Shown: positions 23,414 to 33,585 of the stretch, piece by piece
Layout of the letters: each line of letters starts with the position of its first letter
Numbering within the stretch: the first letter of the stretch is position 1
Assembly: GCA_963995505.1 (NCBI GenBank)
Contig: OZ023199.1
Location: 9,345,373 to 9,409,372, forward strand
Direction: 5' to 3'
Source: Hypericum androsaemum
Lineage: Eukaryota > Streptophyta > Magnoliopsida > Malpighiales > Hypericaceae
Length of the DNA stretch: 64,000 nucleotides
Position numbers and translations under genes: made by a program
The notes under the pieces: model-generated
Told to the model about the DNA's origin: nothing
The model's input: the letters and a program-made list of their open reading frames with translations, nothing else
The model's database searches: none

Positions 23414-26400
23414 ATGGAGGACAAGCCTGTCGAAAAAGCCATCAAGTTGACTTCGTCAAATTATGCCGTCTGGAAGACTCTGATGATGGATGTTTTATAT
23501 TGCAAGGATCTTTTTGATCCTATTGAGTTAAAAGGTATAAAAGATGAGGCAATAGCAGATGCTCTCTGGAACAAGATGAATAGCAAAGCCTGTGGGTTAA
23601 TTCGACAGTCGATTGACCCCAGTCTTATTCACCACGTGGCTGACGAGACGGATGCATTTAAGCTCTGGGAGAAGCTGGAAAATTTGTTTGAGCGGAAAAA
23701 TGCTATTGACAAGGCTTTTCTGCTCAAACGGCTTATCACAGCCACATACCGTGATGGATAAAATGCGTCTGAGCATTTGAGTACGTTCCAGGAGTTTGCA
23801 AATCGTCTAGTAGCAGCAAAGGTTCAGCTAGACGATGAGTTGCTGGCTTTGATGTTGCTGAATTCCTTGCCAGATAGTTGGGAAACACAAGTTTGACATT
23901 GTCTATGGTCAAGGATAGTATCCTGAATGAAGAAACTCAGAGAATAGAGAATGGCATGATGAGCTCTAGCAATGAGGCCATGGTCACAGAGAACCGTGGG
24001 AAAGGCAAGTTTGAAGGAAGATTCCAGTCGAGAAAAGGACTGGAGTGTTACTATTGTGGCAAAGAGGGGCACTTTAAAAGAAATTATAGATTATTCAAGA
24101 AGAAGCAGGGAGGCGAGCAGAAGAATGAGAATGACCAAAGAGCTACCACATCTACACTAGAGGAGGTTGCATTATTTTCTTGTGAAGAAGATATTTGTGC
24201 GGTCAGTGATTCGTACACTGAATGGGTCATTGATTCTGCTGCATCATACCATGCAACTCCCCACAAGGAGATGTTCACCTTGTACAGAGCAAGAGACTTT
24301 GGCAAGGTTAGAATGGGGAATAGCAGTTTTGTTAATATTGTGGGAGTTGGTGATATTTTGGTCAAGACAAATGTTGGCCATAAGTTAACATTGAAAGACG
24401 TCAGACATGTTCCTGATCTGCGTCTGAACCTGATATCTAAAGATGCCCTGGATGTGACTGGTTTCCATAGCCATTTTGGCAATGGATTATGGAAGCTGAC
24501 TGCAGGAGATCTAGTTACAGCTAGAGAAAAGATATCTGGTACACTTTACAAGACTCAAGTGAAGCTGCTTGGAGATGAGGTGAATGTAGTAGAGGACTCT
24601 ACCTCACCAAATCTGTGGCACAAGCGGCTTTGACACTTGAGCGAGAAGGGAATGAAAGCATTACGGTCCGTTGTTCCAATTGCCATAGACCAGGTGTTTG
24701 ATCTCTTCAAGAAGTTTCATGCTATGGTGGAAAGAGAGAAAGGTACATCCTTGAAGTGTATCCGGTCAGACAATGGCGGGGAGTACACGTCAAAAGAGTT
24801 TGAGCAGTATTGCGCAAACCATGGCATCAAACATGAGAAGACAGTTCCAAGCACCCCACAGCACAACGGTGTTGCAGAGAGAATCAACAGAACTATAGTG
24901 GAGAAAGTGAGATGCATGCTCAAAATGGCTAACTTGCCTAAGCTGTTATGGGGGGAAGCAGTTCGTGCTGCCTACTACCTAATCAATCGGTCTCCATCAG
25001 TTCCGCTAAACTATGACACCCCAGAGAGAGTGTGGACCGGTAGAAGTGTTTCTTACTCATATTTGAAGGTGTTTGGATGCAAAGCTTTGGCTACAGACTG
25101 TGGGATCTAGAGAGAAAGAAAGTCATCAGAAGCAGAGATGTAGTGTTTCATGAAAATGAGACATGTTCAACCCCAGTAATAACAGAGGCAAGGATAGAGG
25201 CTGGTGGTGGAATTGATTTGGCACCTGAATCTTCTCCAATGACAACTGGTGGAGAAGATACAGATCAATCTTTTTGGGTGGGTGCTGAATCAGAAGAGAA
25301 TTTTAATCAGGGGGAGCAAACGCCTGAGGTTGGCGAAGTAACTTCGAAATCTCAGGAGGATGAGCAACTCAGAAGGTCAACAAGACAGATGATGTTGTCA
25401 ACCAGATACTCCAGTTCTGAGTATGTCCTTGTCACTAGCGAGGGGGAGCCAGAGAGCTTTGAAAAAGTCCTGGAGCATGAGGACAAAGCTCGATGGATGG
25501 AGGCTATGCTTGAGGAATTGAGTTCTTTGAGAAAGAACGGTACTTATGAGCTTGTGGAATTACCCCAAGGAAGGAAGACCTTGATGAACAAATGGGTATA
25601 CAAGGTAAAACGAGATGGTGATAATCTCATAAAATACAAGGCTCGGCTAGTGGTGAAAGGTTTCAGCCAGAAGAAAGGCATTGACTTTGATGAAATATTT
25701 TCACCAGTCGTAAAGATGACCTCGGTTCGAGTAGTACTTGGACTAATAGCTAGTTTGAATCTGGAGTTAGAGCAAATGGATGTCAACACTGCTTTCCTCC
25801 ATGGTGATTTGGAGGAGGAAATCTACATGCAGCAACCTGAAGGTTTTCAGGAGAAAGGGAAGGAAGATCTGGTGTGCAGGTTAAGAAAGAGCTTGTACGG
25901 CCTGAAGCAAGCTCCTAAACAGTGGTACAAGAAGTTTGACTCATTCATGATGAGTCATGGCTATACCAGGACAAACGCATACTATTGCGTTTACATCCGT
26001 AGATTTTATGATGGTAAATTCATAATTCTTTTGTTGTATGTGGATGATATGCTGATCGTTGGACATGATGCTGAGATGATAAAGAAGTTGAAAGAAGATT
26101 TATCAAAGTCCTTTGACATGAAGGATCTTGGTGTAGTAAGGCAAATTCTGGGCATGCAGATTATTCATGATCGACAAGCTAGGAAGCTGTGGTTATCCTA
26201 GGAAAGATACATTGAGAAGGAACTAGAGAGATTCAATTCAAAAAATGCGAATCCAGTCAGTACACCTCTTGCTGGCCAGTTTAAACTCAACAAGAAAGCA
26301 TGTCCTACAACAAAGGAGGAGAAGGAAGACATGGCAAAGGTTCCATACTCCTCAGCAGTTGGGAGTTTGATGTACGCCATGGTATGCACGCGTCCAGATA

Positions 26401-26990
26401 TTGCTCACGCAGCTGGTGTGGTGAGCAGGTTTCTCTCTAACCCGGGGAGACAACATTGGGAGGCTGTGAAATAGATCATAAAATACTTACTAGGCAGTTC
26501 AAAAATGTCTTTGTGCTTTGGAGGCTCGGAACCAATCTTGGAAGATTTTTCAGATGCAGATATAGCAGGAGATATTGACTCCAGAAAATCAACTTTTGGA
26601 TATCTGTTTACTTTTGCAGGGGGAGCTGTGTCATGGCAGTCCAAACTGCAGAAATGTGTTGCCCTATCTACAACTGAGGCAGAGTATATTACAATGACCG
26701 AGGCAGGAAAAGAGTTGTTTTGGTTAAAGAGGTTCCTTCAACAGCTGGATTTGGAGCAAGATGAGTATGTGATTTACAGTGATAGTAAAAGTGCTCTAGA
26801 CCTGAGCAAGAATGCCACCTATCATGGTCGCACTAAGCACATTGATATTCGGTACCATTGGCTCCGAATGGCCATTGAAGAGGGGAGATGACGTTCCAGA
26901 AGATTCATACAGATAAGAACCCTGCTGATATGTTAACAAAGGCAGTGCCTCGTGAGAAACTCCAATTCTGTGCTAGGTCATCTGGCACGG
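23414..26990 (+). pseudogene. Copia gag-pol remnant
   Basis: Gag starts at 23414 and meets a stop at 23759. The frame resumes near 23878 with a zinc knuckle CYYCGKEGHFKRNY whose last Cys is Tyr. The protease site reads WVIDSAASYHATP, with Ala replacing the usual Gly after DS. Integrase is internally deleted: the zinc-binding HHCC region and first catalytic Asp are gone, while SDNGGEYTSKEFEQY and the HNGVAERINRT segment remain. Reverse transcriptase (25077-26201) keeps [25 protein letters not shown] and YVDD. In-frame stops follow at 26199 and near 26474. RNase H ends near 26891 with a frameshift, then DKNPADMLTKAVP-like sequence. It cannot encode its own mobility. Confidence 0.93.
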
Positions 26991-27050
26991 GGGTTCATCA
27001 TTAAGCTCAACCAGAAAGTTTCTCCCTCAAGTGGGCATGAGGAGAAAAAT

Positions 27051-27639
27051 TGATGGGATCATGCCCACTAATAAGTGGAAGATAAAAGTATCCATTAGTG
27101 ATGGATGAAGTCTCCATTAGTCTCCATTAGTGATGGGTGGAGTCTCCATTAGTCTCTATTAGTGATGAGTGGAGTCTCCATTAGTGATGAGTGGATTAAG
27201 AAATCATGACATTCCTCTCTATAAAAGGGGAGATGATCTTCCATTGTGAGAGATATCCACAAAATGAAGAAAAACTCAAAGTAGAGAGTTTAGAGAGAAA
27301 TAGATAGTTTCTAAGTTCCAGAGAGAGAGAACTTGAGGTAAAAATAGAGTGAGTGAAAATTCTCTACTGTAAAATACGAGTGAAATACGAGAGTGGGATA
27401 ACTCGGGGTATCGGGCAGTGAGGATATTTTTACCACTGTAATTTCTCTATTTACTAGTGGATATTTTTCGGAGCTGGTCCCGTGGTTTTTCCCTCTTGTA
27501 TTTAAAGAGTTTTCCACGTAAATCTTGGTGTTCCCTCTTGGTGGTATTTTTTTTTCCATCTACTTTTGACCGTGGTAATTATTAATTACCGGTGTAAATT
27601 TTATTTACCGCTTCCGCTGCACGAGTCAAATTCTCAACA
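27051..27639 (+). repeat. 3' LTR of the Copia element at 22817-27639
   Basis: 589 bp. It is longer than the 5' LTR mainly because the tctccattag(t) repeat block near 27110-27190 has expanded. Confidence 0.92.
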
Positions 27640-28438
27640 GGGATCTTGTCTTGTGCTTTCATCTTGGACTTGGAACTCCATGTACAAAGCATATACTATA
27701 TAGAACACTCCCCAATTTTGTTGGAATCAAGGAAATTATAAAATGACCTCCGCATCTACACAGTTCTCAGCATATTCTAACCAGACTTTGAGGTAACACT
27801 GGTCATCTTTGTACTGATCCAAATGCCAACAACTCCAGATGAGTCTCCCCCCCGATTGGAAATGCCTCCTGAACCCACTCTATGCACTCCAGCCATGGAA
27901 GGAGTGGAGTAATCATCAATTCCCTGGATCAACTTCCTCCGGGTTTCGAGTAGAGAGAGGCCTTGAGTTGATTCTGGGTATGAGATTTGAGTGATTGGTT
28001 CAATTGACCATCATTATGCCCTCTCTTCAAAGGCCTCACCTTCTCCTTAAAGAGCTCCCACTCGGTCCCCATCTCTTCCATCAGCGCTATAAACTCCGTC
28101 TCCGCATCCACAACCACCTCGTTCCTCGTCCCTTCTACCTCTGCCATTGCTTTTTCTCCTATACTCCTTTCCTCTCAAGAAGGAACGAAGACCGACCAGA
28201 AGAAGGGTATTTCGGGAACCGGAAATCTGGACACTTGGGTGTGGGAAAGTCTCGATCTTGGTGGCGAAAGCCAAAAGGTTAAGAAAATGGATAGGAAGAT
28301 TAGGGATGGAGAAAATTCTATACCTTAAATATTCATTATACTAGCTTATATGAAATGACCTTATTTGTCCACATGTCACTATTTAGTTGGTAAGGACATA
28401 CCAAACTATCAAATGACATGGTATAGATAGACCACCAT

Positions 28439-28865
28439 GGGTATGGATTGGGTACGGAATGCCCAGATTCCGAACCGTTCAGAATGAAGACACGCGGGAA
28501 CTTTTTTGTAAAAATGTAAAAATACAGGGACCAAAATAAAAAAAGTCACGCACAAACACAGGCCTGAAACAAATGCCATTATGACATAACTGCGAATACC
28601 AGTATCACATAACAGTGCATGCCAGTATCACATAACTGCGCATGCCAGTATTACTTTTTTGCAAAAATGCTAAAATATGAGGACCAAAATGAAAAAAGTC
28701 ACGCACGCCATTATCATAAACGGGACTTGCCGCTATCACAAATACACATGCCATTATGACATAACTGCGCATGCCATTATGACATAACTGCACTTGCCAG
28801 CGCGAACCCCCCTTCACTCCAAACCGTTCGGAATAATTTCTTCACTCCGTACCCAATCCACTCCC
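28439..28865. mobile_element. MITE of a Mutator-like family, copy 1
   Basis: 427 bp. The ends gggtatggattgggtacgg (left) and ccgtacccaatccactccc (right) are inverted repeats. The target duplication gaccaccat is perfect and 9 bp long (28430-28438, 28866-28874), which fits Mutator-like elements. The paralogous position in copy B (near 31335-31343) has a single gaccaccat and no insert, a true empty site. The interior has short tandem repeats around catgccagtatcacataact. Confidence 0.93.
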
Positions 28866-28874
28866 GACCACCAT

Positions 28875-29457
28875 AACGTTTCTCGTCGCGCTCCTTTTTA
28901 TAAGGGGTTGTTTTTTTGGAAGGTCCAAATCTGGAGGCTAAAATACATGTATAATTTACGCGGGAAAATTATTGCCTCACACTTTTAACGCCACGAGCTC
29001 AGACGAGGATCTTGGCTCCCTTCTGAAAACTTTCTTCAAGAATTCCCGTCGGTCTCCTACCTTTACGAGTCCCTGGATACAAAAAAAAAACGATATTGGA
29101 CATGGCGCTATATTGAAGAATACCGAGGCTAGGTTCAGCACGGTAATATTTTGTTTGACCAAGTTGCTTAAAAATGTGTACGGACTGACAGAATTTTAAA
29201 ATTACTCTTTAATATCATTAAATAAAAAATTGAAAACATGAATCAGACAATATGAAAAAAATCATATGAAAAAACCAACGAAAGAGAAGTGTTTTCAATT
29301 TTGATTTATTTCTCAAACAAATTTAAAACCAAAATTTTCCTAACTATGTTTAAGTGTGTCTTTGTCTAAAAAATGCAATTAAATAGTGGGTATCAACCGG
29401 AGAAACATCTTTCACATAATCGAGTAGTGGTGTACAAGTCGATCAAACCACATAATA
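28875..29457. other. BUBR1 upstream / TNL downstream spacer, copy A
   Basis: Non-coding spacer shared with copy B at about 31344-31985. Short frames such as the one at 28972-29199 are also seen in copy B (31447-31716) with a different end, but have no recognisable domain. Confidence 0.5.
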
Positions 29458-31050
29458 CTAGAGTAATTTTTTACCTTTGTTCTTTTTTTTTATAAATAAT
29501 TTTTTTAACCTTTGTTCTAAGTCAACTTTAAAGACTAAACTGGAAAATAAACTATTTACTAGCTTGTTTTGAGAATTGAGAAATGTCTTACAGAATGTAG
29601 CCCGGCTCCGTCCCTTTAAGCTTCCAGGGGCAGATTCTCTGATCATCTTCTCCTGTACTTTCAGGTTCGAGTCCTCGTGGATTTTCCAGATGGAGAAACA
29701 GCAGTTTTTCCTCTTCTGCTCAGAAGCTAGCTGTTCCTCTAGCTTGGCTATCATACTTTTCAATCGATCAATCTCCGCATCCTCGGATTTTGTATTCTGC
29801 GCAGTTGCTTCCTTCTTTGCCATCAGATCCTCGTACTTCTCCTGTGGTGTTTGGATTTTCGAATCCAATTCCTGCATTCCAGAGTTTTCATTGTTAGAGG
29901 GTTCGGTCGGTAGACCCCATGGTTAGAGAATAATAATGAGTACCTCAAGGTGACTAGTTGGCTCGAAATGTTGAACTGTCTGTGCTTGAGACGACTGAGC
30001 AATTTCAATGGTACCATTCACAGGAATCGAGCGAGCAGAAGTTACATGCGCTGCGCACGCCAAATTGACGTTACAAAACAAAGAGCAAGCAACAAAGAAG
30101 AAAAAAATGTGTATTAGCTTTCGGGTACCATTTGAGACAATGTCTGAAGAATGTCCTAACAAGCTAGTAGTTGATGATCCCTCAGTCGTATTGTCGTGGG
30201 GTTGCAAGAGTTTCGTGCAGCCGGCAATGTCAATTTTTTTAGGGGCCTTCTTCAACTCATAGATACTTTCAAGATTAGTCAGCATTGTGCATTTTCTCAG
30301 ATATAAATATTCCACGTTTCTTGGCAGGGGAGGAAGTATCTGGAGATTGGAGCAGTCTGAGAGATCAAGGGTCGTCAAAACCTCTGAGCCGGCCAGACTC
30401 GGAAGACCGTTAAGATAAGAGCAAGCATGAAGGTTTAAGTACTCGATCATGTTCAGGTGCTCAACGGATGAGACATCAACCAACCTTCTACAATTTTGGA
30501 GATTCAAGTGCTTAAGCTTCTTGGCCTCTGATAAATCCGGTAGCTTTATCAAGTCCGAGTGCTTGAGGTCAACAACTTTTAGGTACATGAGAGGCTGCAT
30601 CCGAGTTTCCAAGATCAACAGCAAGAATAGTGAAAGAAAGAAAAGCAACGTGCAAGAACTTGGGTTGAAGGTAATAAGAAAAACCTGCTTTTCTTCCCAG
30701 AGCATTTCGATACTGCTGTACGGCAAGTGAAGCTCGACAAGATATTTTGCAAAAAAACCCAGCGGCAATACTTTGGCAGGAAATGCATCCCAACGGAAGT
30801 ACTTCAGTCCTTGGGAAATAGAAACAAAGTAATCACCCTCAAGTTGGACGTTGCAAGTTTGTCTATCATACTGCGGATGATTATCGTAATGCGGATGATA
30901 GAAGTTGAACAATCTGAGTCCTGACATCTTCGTGAAAGCTTCACGTTTCAAGGGCATTATTTCTGATTTAGACATATCGAAAAATATGCCTTCAACTTTT
31001 AGAGATCCCTCCACAACCACCTCGTTCCTCGTCCCTTCTACCTCTGCCAT
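29458..31050 (-). CDS. chimeric gene: BUBR1 start fused to TNL leucine-rich-repeat and coiled-coil exons
   Basis: Exons are 31050-30685, 30594-30129, 30050-29944 and 29871-29458. The sum is 1353 nt with all phases closing, giving 450 residues. Residues 1-13 (MAEVEGTRNEVVV) are the BUBR1 N-terminus. From EGSLKVEGIFFDMSKSE on, the sequence is TNL exon 3: AFTKMSGLRLF, LKYFRWDAFPAKVLP and LVELHLPYSSIEMLWEEK. The next exon has LRRs (LKVVDLKHSDLIKLPDLS, LTTLDLSDCSNLQILP). The last exons give a charged tail with heptad-like IDRLKSMIAKLEEQL. The 90-bp first and 78-bp second introns are open and multiples of three, so unspliced RNA is also readable. There is no TIR or NB-ARC. The promoter would be the duplicated BUBR1 upstream DNA. 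Expression is unknown. Confidence 0.72.
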
Positions 31051-31059
31051 TGCTTTTTC

Positions 31060-31985
31060 TCCTATACTCCTTTCCTCTCAAGAAGGAACGAAGACCGACC
31101 AGAAGAAGGGTATTTTGGGAACCGGAAATCTGGACACTTGGGTGTGGGAAAGTCTCGATCTTGGTGGCGAAAGCCAAAGGGTTAAGAAAATGGATAGGAA
31201 GATTAGGGACGGAGAAAATTCTATAACTTAAATATTCATTACACTAGATTATATGAAGTGATCTTATTTGTCCACATGTCACTATTTAATTGGTAAGGAC
31301 ATACCAACTATCAAATGACATGGTATAGATAGACCACCATAACGTTTCTCGTCGTGTTGCTCCCTTTTATAAGGGGTTGTTTTTTTGGAAGGTCCAAATC
31401 TGTCACAGGAGGCTAAAATACATGTATAATTTACGCGGGAAAATTATTGCCCCACACTTTTAACGCCACGAGCTCAGACGAGGATCTTGGCTCCCTTCTG
31501 AAAACTTTCTTCAAGAATTCCCGTCGGTCTCCTACCTTTACGAATCCCTGGATACCAAAAAAAAACGATATTGGACATGGCGCTATATTGAAGAATACCG
31601 AGGCTAGGTTCAGCACGGTAATATCTTGTTTGACCGAGTTGCTTAAAAATGTCTACGGACTGACAGAAATTTTAAATTACTCTTTAATATCATTAAATAA
31701 AAAATTGAAAACATGAATCAGACAATATGAAAAAAGATCATATGAAAAATACAACAAGAGAGAAGTGTTTTCAATTTTGATTTATTTCTCAAACAAATTT
31801 AAAACCAAAATTTTCCTAATTATATTTGGGTGTCTTTGTCTAAAAAATGTAATCAAATAGTGGATATCAACAAGAGAAACATCTTTCACTTGGTCAAGTA
31901 GTAGTGTACAAGTCGATCAAACCACATAATAACTAGAGTAATTTTTTGACCTTTGTTCTAAGTTAGACTAAACTGGAAAATAAAC
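31060..31985. other. spacer of copy B: duplicated BUBR1 upstream region
   Basis: Non-coding. It equals the BUBR1 promoter-side DNA of copy A (28157-29450 without the MITE) and would now serve as promoter for the chimeric gene that starts at 31050. Confidence 0.55.
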
Positions 31986-33585
31986 TACTTACTAGCTTGT
32001 TTTGAGAATTGAGAAGTGTCTTACAGAATGTAGCCATGCTCCGTCCCTTTAAGCTTCCAGGGGAAGATTCTCTGATCATCTTCTTCTGTGGGTTTTCCAG
32101 ATGGGGAAACAGCAGGTTTTCCTGTTCTGCTCAGGAGCTAGCTGTTCCTCTGGCCTGGCTATCTCACTTTCCGATCGATCAATCTCCGCACCCTCCTGTG
32201 GTGTTAGGATTGACGAATCTAATTCCTGCATTCCAGAGTTTGCATTGTAATAGAGTTCGGTCGGTAGACCCCATGGTTAGAGAATAATGAATGAGTACCT
32301 TAAGGTGACTAGTTGGCTCGAAATGTTCAACTGTCTGTGCTTGAGACGACTGACCAATTTCAATGATACCGTTCACAGGAATCGAGCGAGCGGAAGCGAC
32401 ATGCGCTGTGGACGCCGAAGTGATGTTACAAAACAAAGAGCAAGCAACAAAGAAGAAATAATATGTGTATTAGCTTTACGGTACCATTTGAGACAATGTT
32501 GATACTCGTGCTTCCAGGGGCAGATTCGCTAATCATCTTCTCCTGTACTTTTTTCAGGTTCGAGTCCTCTTGGATTTTACAGTTGCAGTTATTCCTCTTC
32601 TGCACAGAACCTAGCTCGGAATGTTCAACTGTAGCCTGCGTTTGCGACGACGACTGACCAACTTCAGAAGTACCATTCGCAGGACTCGAGCGAGCAGAAG
32701 CTACATGCGCTACATAAACCGAAGGGACATTACAAAAACAAGGAGCAAGAATCGAAGATGAAATAATATGTGAATTAGCTTTACGGTACCATTTGAGACA
32801 ATGTTGATCCTCGTGCTTCCAGGGGCAGATTCGCTAATCATCTTCTCCTGTACTTCCAGGTTCGGGTCCTCATGGATTTTACAGTTGCTGCTATTCCTGT
32901 TGTGCTCAGAAGGATTTTGTTTCTTTAGCTCGGCTATCACACTTTCCAATCGAGCAATCTCCCTTTTCAATTGATCATTCTCCGAACCCTCGGATTTCGA
33001 ATCGGATTCCTGCATTCCAGAGTTTGCATTGTTAGGGAGTTCGGTCAGTAGACCCCATGGTTAGACAATAATAATGAGTACCTCAAGGTGACTAGTTGGC
33101 TCAGAATGTTCGACTGTAGCCTGCGCTTGAGACGACTGACCAATTTCAATGGTACAATTCACAGGAATAGAGCGAGCAGAAGCTACAACATGCGCTGCGT
33201 ACGCCGAAGTGATGTTACAAAACAAAGAGCAAGCAACAAAGAAGAAATAATATGTGAATGTTACCATCTGAGACAATGTTGATCCTCGTGTTGTCTGAAT
33301 AATGTCCTGCCAATCTAGTACTTGATGATCCTTCAGTTGTGTTCTCCTGGAGTTGCAAGAGTTCCATGCAGCCGGCAATGTCAATATCTCTAGTGGCCTT
33401 CAACTCCCAGATACTTTCATCAAGAATTGTCAGCATTGTGCAATTTGTCAGATATACATATTTCAGATTTCTTGGCAGGGGAGGAAGTATCTGGAGAATC
33501 GAACAGTCTGAGAGATCAAGGGTCGTCAAAACCTCTGAGCCGGCCAGACTTGGAAGACCATTAAGATAAGAGCAAGCATGAAGGT
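31986..33585 (-). pseudogene. amplified 3' exons of the TNL (out of frame with its 5' part)
   Basis: Two exon types alternate. One encodes AHVASARSIPVNGTIEI..TSHLE. The other encodes a charged coiled coil with KIHEDPNLEVQEKMISESAP. Transcript order from the LRR is 33744-33265, 33194-33082, 33009-32790, 32709-32485 (a fused pair), 32405-32299 and from 32225 on. All boundaries have GT and AG in place. The chimeric gene has one such pair and this locus has about three. Because of the frameshift near 33597 these exons are not read in the frame of the TIR-NBS part, unless a second start is used. Confidence 0.75.

Larger units (their letters stand above)
22817..27639 (+). mobile_element. full-length Ty1/Copia retrotransposon, defective
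   Basis: The 5' LTR is 22817-23364 and the 3' LTR 27051-27639, both beginning tgatgggatcatgcccac and ending in caaca/caaat..aaca. The target duplication gggat is perfect (22812-22816 and 27640-27644). The primer-binding site tggtatcagaacc follows the 5' LTR at 23367, and a purine-rich tract (gaggagaaaaat) precedes the 3' LTR. Domain order PR-IN-RT-RH identifies Copia. The LTRs are nearly identical except for extra copies of a tctccattagtgatg-type unit in the 3' LTR, so insertion is recent, yet the coding region has stops and deletions. It inserted into the BUBR1 remnant. Confidence 0.95.
22607..28147 (-). pseudogene. BUBR1: decayed BUBR1 (MAD3-type spindle-checkpoint) gene, split by a Copia element
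   Basis: The 5' part (28147 to 27640) encodes MAEVEGTRNEVVVDAETEF, EMGTEWELFKEKVRPLKRG and LNQSLKSHTQNQLK, the Mad3/BUB1 N-terminus. It then loses frame. After the shift RRKLIQGIDDYS, LLPWLECIEWVQEAF, VWLEYAENCVDAEV and FLDSNKIG can be read with further shifts and an in-frame stop. The 3' part (22811 to 22607) encodes SCIEVFVDEECAKDK, ETELLREHPLRNFPLNSLPR and stop, the usual plant C-terminal block. The two parts were adjacent before the Copia inserted, and a large internal segment was already lost. I see no introns in the 5' part, so a retrocopy is possible. Intact BUBR1 would sit at kinetochores and inhibit the APC/C. Confidence 0.87.
28107..31009. repeat. tandem segmental duplication, copy A (BUBR1 5' end to TNL exon 3)
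   Basis: From the BUBR1 start region through its upstream DNA, a coiled-coil exon, an intervening exon and the LRR exons, this copy is colinear with 31010-34185. Shared landmarks include the BUBR1 leader (28147 and 31050), the gacgaggatcttggctccc block (28999 and 31475) and the LRR exons. It differs by a MITE (28439-28865) and by having fewer 3' exon pairs. Confidence 0.9.
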
